Shown here: in pieces, positions 57,527 to 64,000 of the stretch
How positions within the stretch are numbered: position 1 is the first letter of the stretch
Layout: each line of letters begins with the position of its first letter
NCBI RefSeq assembly: GCF_032854445.1
Contig: NC_088300.1
Coordinates: 32,777,608-32,841,607, forward strand
Reading direction: 5' to 3'
Source of the DNA: Liolophura sinensis
Taxonomy: Eukaryota > Mollusca > Polyplacophora > Chitonida > Chitonidae
DNA length: 64,000 nucleotides
Position numbers and translations under genes: made by a program
The notes under the pieces: generated by a model
The model's input: only the letters and a program-made list of their open reading frames with translations
What the model was told of the DNA's origin: nothing
Databases searched by the model: none

Positions 57527-57756
57527 TATGTATTTATTTATTTGATTGATGTTTTATGCCCTATTCAAGAATATTTCAATTACACGACGACGGTCAGCAG
57601 TAAGGTGGGAGGAAACCGGGCCGATCCTGGGGTGGAGAAACCCACGACCATCTGCAGATTGTTGACGAGTCTTCCCACGTATGATCCGAGCATGAACTGG
57701 ACTTGAACATACAGCGACAGCATTGGTTAGAGGCCCCTGGGTCATTGTGCCCCCTG
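57527..57756 (-). repeat. SINE family R1, full length
   Basis: On minus: CAGGGGGCACAATGACCCAG head, CTAACCAATGCTGTCGCTGT, GTTCAAGTCCAGTTC (B box), TACGTGGGAAGACTCG, GATGGTCGTGGGTTTC, TTTCCTCCCACCTTACTGC, GAAATATTCTTGAATAGGGC, then an AAATAAATAAATACATAAA tail. Confidence 0.88.
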
Positions 57757-58104
57757 ACGTAATATGGATGAGTATTCACGATTGCTAGATTTGATGACCC
57801 ATGGTATTTTTGATTCGTTGAAATAGAAATAAGAAATGTTGAATTCCTGAATTAATTGATCCAGTAAGCTGCCCGTTATTTTCCTTTTTGATAATTCATG
57901 GGGCCATCTCATTTTTTGTGTTTTATACTGCAATAATAGCTCAGTAATTACAGTGAAATACCAGTGAAAAACAGAAGGCAGAAATGTGGGTCATCTACGT
58001 CGACGATTGATGTATGGTGGTTCCGCCGTGCCACATTGACAAAAGAGCAGTAATCGTAGCGATAAATGAAAGCATTAATATTCTAGATATGGGTATCAAG
58101 GGCT
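57757..58104. other. No gene recognised
   Basis: Unremarkable spacer. Confidence 0.3.
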
Positions 58105-58407
58105 CTAGAAATAATAAAATAGAACGCAAAGTGGACAGTCATCACTGGTTTGACAGGATGTCTTTATGATATCTCGAGGAAATTGTGACCTGGGCTTGAG
58201 AAATACTTGTTCATAATTGGTCAGTGTAATCAGATCGGTATGACATTGTGATTGATGGTTCTGTACAACGATCCACAACGACTTAACATGCAGCTTGAGA
58301 TGATATTTATCTTCGCATAACAGTGCCCGATTTGTTTTGAAGCATTTGAAAGCACGGCATCGTACAAGTAGTTCACTAATTTGGGTCCCTAGAACTAAAT
58401 GAGTCAT
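58105..58407 (-). CDS. 100-codon ORF, unidentified, weak
   Basis: A true ATG at 58407-58405 opens 100 codons to TAG. The peptide is not repetitive: MTHLVLGTQISELLVRCRAF at the start, basic helical middle (DKYHLKLHVKSLWIVVQNH), and a cysteine-bearing C-terminus (IKTSCQTSDDCPLCVLFYYF). Nine cysteines in 100 residues. It has no signal peptide, no obvious promoter motif and no family I recognise. One or a few frames of this length are expected by chance in 64 kb, so the case rests on composition alone. Confidence 0.22.
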   Translation of the reverse strand: MTHLVLGTQISELLVRCRAFKCFKTNRALLCEDKYHLKLHVKSLWIVVQNHQSQCHTDLITLTNYEQVFLKPRSQFPRDIIKTSCQTSDDCPLCVLFYYF

Positions 58408-59084
58408 GCTGACATTTTACTGGCTCTTTTCAGAACAATATTTGTGAAATTTGATTATTTTCAGTAGAAACAAACTTCATGTGAAAAATGTTGTTTTTTT
58501 TTTCAGAATATAATCTTAATACTGTATTTTACCCAGAGTTTGGTACATAAAAATGCATTTTCGAAGCACATTAAGGTCTTTAAATGATACCTGTTGTTGT
58601 TGCCAGCACCTAACTATTACTGATAAGATTTTAATCAAACTTTACAAAAAACTCTTATTTGAACCCATAGAGATGGACAAATCAATCAAAATCAAGCGAA
58701 ATGTATGTGACTTAAAAATGCTTTAAGTGAAATATAACATTTTAAATACGTTATAGGGCTGACAAAATCAATGTGAAATTATTCTACCAGACGTGAACTA
58801 ACCAATCAATGCAAAGGTTTCAAATCATTTATGGTTGACTGGTGCCCATGTAATATCCCACGGCCAATAACAACAATGTTTACAGCTTTGAAATATATGT
58901 TTTATGCAAAAAAAAAAACAGTTGACGTACTTTAATGACCTCATATAAGGAAAATAATTTCTTGCCTCGTCAAACATTATTTATCTTCTTGTTTCTTTTC
59001 CTAACAAAACTGCTGTTTAATGTTCTATTTGTAGATGTTTCATGGAAATTGTGTAAGCTCAAAATAAAAAATGCATACATACAA
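58408..59084. other. No gene recognised
   Basis: AT-rich, with T and A runs at 58494-58504 and 58907-58918. Confidence 0.35.
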
Positions 59085-59142
59085 ATCGTGGGTTTCCCAC
59101 GGGCTCTGATCGGTTTCCTTCCCCCCATAATGCTGGCCACGA
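59085..59142 (+). repeat. SINE family R1, core fragment
   Basis: ATCGTGGGTTTCCCACGGGC, TCTGATCGGTTTCCTTCC and CCCATAATGCTGGCC only. Confidence 0.75.
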
Positions 59143-60346
59143 AACGCCTGTATTGCTACACTCAGAGTGGTTTAATGAAGTGTAATAATGCAACTACTTG
59201 CTCATGACTCAACCATGGACTTTTACTAACGAATAACGAATTACGCAGGCTGTTTATATTTCTTCCAGTTTTAAAGGTGATCGAGGAATACGTTCGCTAG
59301 AGAATACTTATAAAACAATAGTTTTCATCATATAAAATAACTATATATAACTACATATAAACATTGCGTAACCCCAGATTCTCAGCCTTGTTGATCCCAT
59401 CTATATAATAGATAGACAGCGCAATGTCCTGGCAGTTGCCTATGTTTAACTAGATCTAGTAATGACTGCCTGCTAAACAAGGTCAAGCCACTTTGGGCTT
59501 CCTGTCGACTCTTTATCACATACTTCATCAAAACAAAAAAAGACCCAAAAAGACTCCATCATTAACTTCTCACCGAGGTTCTTTCCCAGCCTCTGCCAAT
59601 AACTTATAAAAAGGTTCAATTTTTTTTTAATGTATTAATCTTACAACGCCAATTTCCGACAATGATTGAGCCCATTTTTGCAGGCATTGGCAGCAGGGAA
59701 CGGTTATCAAAGTCGTTCTCTGTCCAGGAAAATCCTTGAGAACGAGAACTCAATAAAACCAGCTAGAATCAAATGAGATAAACAAGCACAATCAGAGTTA
59801 GCCCAGGCGTTTAGGGTGCTGTACATGTCTCTGTAATATGAATTGTGTCTTACTGACGGTAAACTAAACAGGACTGGTTACTCAGATTATAGTTAAACCG
59901 CCTGTCGATGGTGGAGTGTGCAATAAAACGGATGATAGCGATACCAATTGTAATCATGTATGTATTAAATTGATTCAACCAGATATTGACGGACTGAATG
60001 AAATGAACGGTTAGAGAACATTTCATAAAGATTCACACGCAATCACAAAGCCATGGGTGTTATGAATGGAAGACTGTAGGCCCTAAAGTTTGATTAATTT
60101 CCAAAGACTGAGGTTTATGTTTATATAAATTTCAAGAGGGTATCGCATCATTAATGACGGATATCATTAGTTAAATGTAAAGGTGGTTGTTTTATACAGA
60201 AATATACGGAACGGATAAAAGCGCTTTATTTCCGCCGTTTATTGGCGCATTTTCAACGAGAAGAAGGTTATTGCGTTCGACAAAATTGATTTATTGCACC
60301 CGTTTCACTATAACTACCTACACAACTGGAAGCAAGACATAACAGA
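59143..60346. other. No gene recognised
   Basis: No coding or repeat signal recognised. Confidence 0.35.
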
Positions 60347-60529
60347 ATGAACTCCGCACGTCTAGCAGACAGCAATGGAGCAAACCCAATGAAATCTACA
60401 TGGACTGGAGGAGAACGAGATGGTGGACAAAGAACATTCCGGCAAACCAAAGCATCAAGTATTTATAAGACTGGAGCTATATATAGTCGATTAGGAAAGT
60501 TCTTTGACGTGGTCAGTTGGCACCACTAA
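60347..60529 (+). CDS. 60-codon hydrophilic ORF, unidentified, weak
   Basis: The ATG (ACAGAATGAAC) opens 60 codons to TAA. The peptide is polar and glycine/threonine-rich: MNSARLADSNGANPMKSTWT, GGERDGGQRTFRQTKASS, ending LGKFFDVVSWHH. No domain recognised. Short enough to be chance; a minus-strand frame overlaps it. Confidence 0.2.
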   Translation: MNSARLADSNGANPMKSTWTGGERDGGQRTFRQTKASSIYKTGAIYSRLGKFFDVVSWHH

Positions 60530-60906
60530 AGACTAATTGTCCCATCCTATAGCCACTACGTTTAGCGCCCGCGTCTGAGGTAACGCTTTCAACGCCCACG
60601 TATTTGCGTAATGAGTATTGGTGCATCTTGTACAGCCAGAGTAAATGGCATTTTCTAAGCATGGACATAATGGTTAGGTGGCAGACAGTATCATGCAAGA
60701 GTCAGTATCAACGTAAAAATGGGGTCAGTAAACAACTGAAAATAGATAAATCGTGAGATGCAGAATGCATATACAGCGAGTGAAATATGTAGTGCGAGAA
60801 ATGCGTTAGTGAAGCGGCACAAAATGTGTCCGAAAAGTATAAGTGCAAAGGCCGTGTGTGAAACTGTGGCTGCTACCACAGAGTTAGCTTTTATGGTACA
60901 TCACAA

Positions 60907-61310
60907 ACGCTATTGTCAACCCGTCCGCTATGAGAAGTTACACCGTCACAGGCAGTCGTGGACCAACATCGTCTCCAGTTTGTCACTTATAGGACTGTCA
61001 TCCTTCGATTGGAGAATCCTGTTAACTGTGGATTCTATATTGACGTGGACAGACTCGCCTTTGAAAGCCGGAATATTCCCACCGGATTTGGACGCTGTCA
61101 TCCATAAGAGACTATATATTTTGTAATTACTTGTTTTGTTTTGAATATTATTGTCAGTTGTATTATTTGTATATTTTGTTAGAATATATGCATTGAACTT
61201 ATTCAAGCGCCTTCTTTGTGTGATCTTGTCTAAGGCCTATCGTTGATATGAGAGTTAAACAAGCCAATTATTTCTGATCTTTACTCTCCGATAGTGGTAC
61301 CCTTACAGCT
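60907..61310 (+). repeat. Dispersed repeat U2, longer copy
   Basis: Partner of 3273-3523 with an extra ~150 bp in the middle (around ATTCCCACCGGATTTGGACG to ATATGCATTGAACTT). Ends with CTCCGATAGTGGTACCCTTA as in the other copy. A plus-strand frame from 60758 runs into it and stops at 61126; the peptide is not recognisable. Confidence 0.7.
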
Positions 61311-61754
61311 CTCTATCACCATGCATATATGTGAAGTTAGTTTGCGTTCTTTCGTGCTAGTATGTCGCCTCTGTGGACAAAAGCCAATACTAAATTTCAC
61401 CAAATTGTGCGCAGAGAGCCAGGCAAGAGTTATGCAAAATATTTTTAATTAGTGTTATGTACTTCATCGGGCCACATATTTATTTTAGATAAGCTAAAGC
61501 ACGACTGTCATCACTTGGGTCACGTGGTATTCACATTTTAGTCAGATGCGATGCCTGTCTTGTTTTGTACATTATTACTGCTGCCAATGAATGATCATTC
61601 CTTGTTCAATGCTGAGGTGTAATCAGCAAGGAAATTGGCATTCACATGGTGATTAAGAAAGCTTCAGCTTTGCGACTCCTACGATGAAGTTTATTTGACA
61701 AACGCCGTTTTGCAGCGATACATTAGAAAATGATAATACTCATAAAATCATTTG
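61311..61754. other. No gene recognised
   Basis: AT-rich spacer between U2 and the 27-bp array. Confidence 0.35.
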
Positions 61755-62250
61755 TGGAATATATGCTATTTTTGTCATTTGTACGATAAATACTGTCTGC
61801 GTCATGTTGTTCGACTAATGCTGTCTTTGTCATTTGTCCACTGTCTCTGTCACTTGTGCAATAAATGCTGTCTGTGTCATTTGTGAAATAAATACTGTCT
61901 ATGTCTTTGGTGCAATAAATGCTGTCCCTGCCATTTGTGCAATAAATGCTGTCTATGTCTTTTGTGCAATAAATGCAGTCCCTGTCATTTGTGCAATAAA
62001 TGCTGCCTCTGTCACTTGTGAAATAAATACTGCCTATGGCTTTTGGGCAATAAATGCAGTCTGTGTCATTTGTGCAATAAATGCTGTCTGTGTCATTTAT
62101 GCAATAAATGCTGTCTACGTCATTTGTGCAATAAATGTTGTCTGTGTCATTTGTACCATAAATGTTGTCTGTGTCATTTGTGCCATAAATGCTGTCTGTG
62201 TCATATGTGCCATAAATGCTGTCGGTGTCATTTGTTCAATGCATGATTCC
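61755..62250. repeat. 27-bp minisatellite, about 18 units
   Basis: Unit AATAAATGCTGTCTGTGTCA plus TTTGTGC (27 bp). The period is a multiple of three, so one plus-strand frame stays open through the array (9-residue repeat close to CAINAVCVI) from 61834, runs 50 codons beyond it and stops at 62403; another frame gives NKCCLCHLC repeats. The frames depend on the unit having no stops in those phases. Translation is possible but I see no promoter or splice support. Confidence 0.92.
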
Positions 62251-63086
62251 AACACATCGATGGGTCAGGGCAATTGTTTTGGCTACTTTACAGCTAACTT
62301 TCTCTCAATAATGGACATACTCTTGACTGAACTTCAGTCAGATTACTTTACAGTGTTGTGCCAGTCTGACTCCTATAACGAGACAGTAGACGGAGCATTC
62401 TAATAAAGCCTAGATATAAACAGAAGAGCTACATTAACGACCATTACCATTTTCCCTTAGTGGGTTACTGTAGACTCAAGCATCCTAAACTTTTCAACCC
62501 AACCACCGATAAGAACCCAGCGTGGCAGCCATTACTGGCTGTTGCTATGTGGACTGCCTAATGCAGTGTTCTTACCACAAGCTATTGTGCAAGCTGCAAC
62601 GTCTGCACGCACGTGGTTTGTGGGCCGTAATGCTTTGCATTTGTGCTAGGCACGTTTAGAAAATAAGAGTACATCCTACTAACCTAGCAGCCTTTTTGCC
62701 ATAGTGTACTACTGTAGATTGCATGGCTTGACTAGTGTAAATTATAAACGATAACAACATGGAATTAAAATAAGAGCCAAGAGGACGGTGTGGTAAATAG
62801 AAAATGGTCACGCCCAACCGGTGGAATATGGCTTCTTGGCAGTGTACTCAGTTGGGGTTTAATTCTAACTACACATGCAAATTCTTAAATGTTATAGCCA
62901 ACTGTACGCTATATAGTATCAGAGAAATTTGTTATTGCTACACATTTTGCAGATATGTAAATAGGTATAAAAATATTCTGGGTCCCAAGAAAGGGAGCCT
63001 CTTGAAGACTTCAGAGTAAATTTGAACAAACTAGCATTTTCACACGCCAATGGCTTTCTAATTAATATCACGGACAGACTAGAGTA
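62251..63086. other. No firm gene
   Basis: A 71-codon plus-strand frame at 62804-63019 has three N-glycosylation sequons but no signal peptide or known domain. Not called. Confidence 0.3.
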
Positions 63087-63935
63087 AATAAAGTCATCAT
63101 TGCGACTAAAGACAACACTAGACTCACTACGACTAAGTGACGCTGAATGGAAGACACATCATTGTTACCATCATTGCTACCAAAGACAACACTAGACTCA
63201 TTACAACTAAGTGACGCTGAATGGAAGACACGTCATTGTTATCATCATTGCTACCAAAGACAACACTAGAGTCACTACCACTAAGTGACGCTAAGCGGAA
63301 GACACATCATTTCTACCAAAGCCATTACTGGACTCACTACAACTAAGTGACGTTGAATGGAAGACCCATCATTTTTATCATCATTACTACCAAATACAAC
63401 ACAAGACTCACTACGACTAAATGACGCTGAATGGAAGACACATCATTGTTATCATCATTACTACCAAATACAACACTAGACTTACTACGACTAAGTGACG
63501 CTGAATGGAAGACACATCATTGTTATCATCATTACTACCAAAGACAACACAAGACTCACTACGACTAAATGACGCTGAATGGAAGACACATCATTGTTGT
63601 CAGCATTACTACCAAATACAACACTAGACTCACTACGACTAAGTGACGCTGAATGGAAGACACATCATTGTTACCATCATTGCCAACAAAGACAACACTA
63701 GACTCACTACGACTAAGTGACGCTGAATGGAAGACACATCATTGTTACCATCATTGCCAACAAAGACAACACTAGACTAATTACAACTAAGTGACGCTGA
63801 ATGGAAGACACATCATTGTTATCATCATTGCTACCAAAGACAACACTAGACTAATTACAACTAAGTGACGCTGAATGGAAGACAACATTGTTATCGTCAT
63901 TGCTACCAAAGACAACTCTACACTGACTACAGCTC
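63087..63935. repeat. 74-bp minisatellite, about 11.5 units
   Basis: Each unit contains CTACGACTAAGTGACGCTGA, ATGGAAGACACATCATTGTT, a variable ATCATCATT(A/G) and CTACCAAAGACAACACTAGA. AAGTGACGCTG starts at 63135 and 63209 (74 bp). Some units near 63300 are shortened by loss of the TTGTTATCATCATT part. The array stops about 65 bp before the window end. Confidence 0.93.
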
Positions 63936-64000
63936 AGTGAATTTCTTTTTTCATGGACGTGCACGAGGCATGTAGTCCCGGAAGTCCTGGCTTTGCATGT

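Noticed and set aside
60758-61126. 122-codon plus-strand ORF
   Set aside because: Its second half lies in dispersed repeat U2 and no protein family is recognisable; kept only as part of the repeat description.

Overview
This is eukaryotic DNA from a large, AT-leaning, repeat-rich animal genome. There are no long open reading frames, the few plausible coding pieces are short and bounded by GT/AG splice signals, and there are tRNA-derived SINEs, minisatellites, a long (AT)n tract and a terminal-inverted-repeat element. The commonest SINE ends in an AATAAA-type tail after a conserved block containing GTCGTGGGTTTCC and ACGGCGTAAAACACC. A second SINE family ends in GTACGACGTTAAAC. From general knowledge I associate both with marine lophotrochozoans, most likely a mollusc; the species cannot be read from the sequence.

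Coding content is sparse. The best supported gene is on the minus strand: 41471-41697 is a first coding exon with a signal peptide, a leucine-rich-repeat N-terminal cap (LRRNT) and a phase-2 GTAAGT donor. Other candidates are the 3' end of an unknown gene at 2-223 (+), a 120-residue hydrophilic ORF at 32197-32559 (+) directly behind an RFX X-box-like palindrome, a 78-residue ORF at 51834-52070 (+) with a perfect Kozak context and a CRE palindrome, and minus-strand exon-like pieces at 22491-22781 and 45675-45831. A two-exon mini-ORF lies at 15357-15835 (+), a terminal-exon-like frame at 28078-28299 (+), and a head-to-head pair of starts at 47433 (-) and 47828 (+). None of these except the LRRNT exon could be assigned to a protein family.

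Repeats dominate the layout. Tandem arrays lie at 2.1-2.5 kb (22 and 24 bp units), 17.0-17.5 kb (27 bp), 36.2-36.8 kb (32 bp, with a higher-order 123 bp layer), 37.1-37.6 kb (19 bp), 42.6-42.9 kb (143 bp duplication), 49.8-49.9 kb ((AT)44), 53.4-55.8 kb (17 bp, about 2.3 kb long), 61.8-62.2 kb (27 bp) and 63.1-63.9 kb (74 bp). About fifteen SINE copies of one family, five of another, a cluster of tRNA-like promoter boxes, and two unnamed dispersed families (four and two copies) are scattered between them. A 349 bp element with ~90-bp inverted repeats and an 8 bp target duplication sits at 55813-56161, next to the largest array.

Nothing indicates a prokaryotic defence system, CRISPR array, operon or virus. 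Exon coordinates are inferred by eye from reading frames and splice consensus and are not supported by transcript data.
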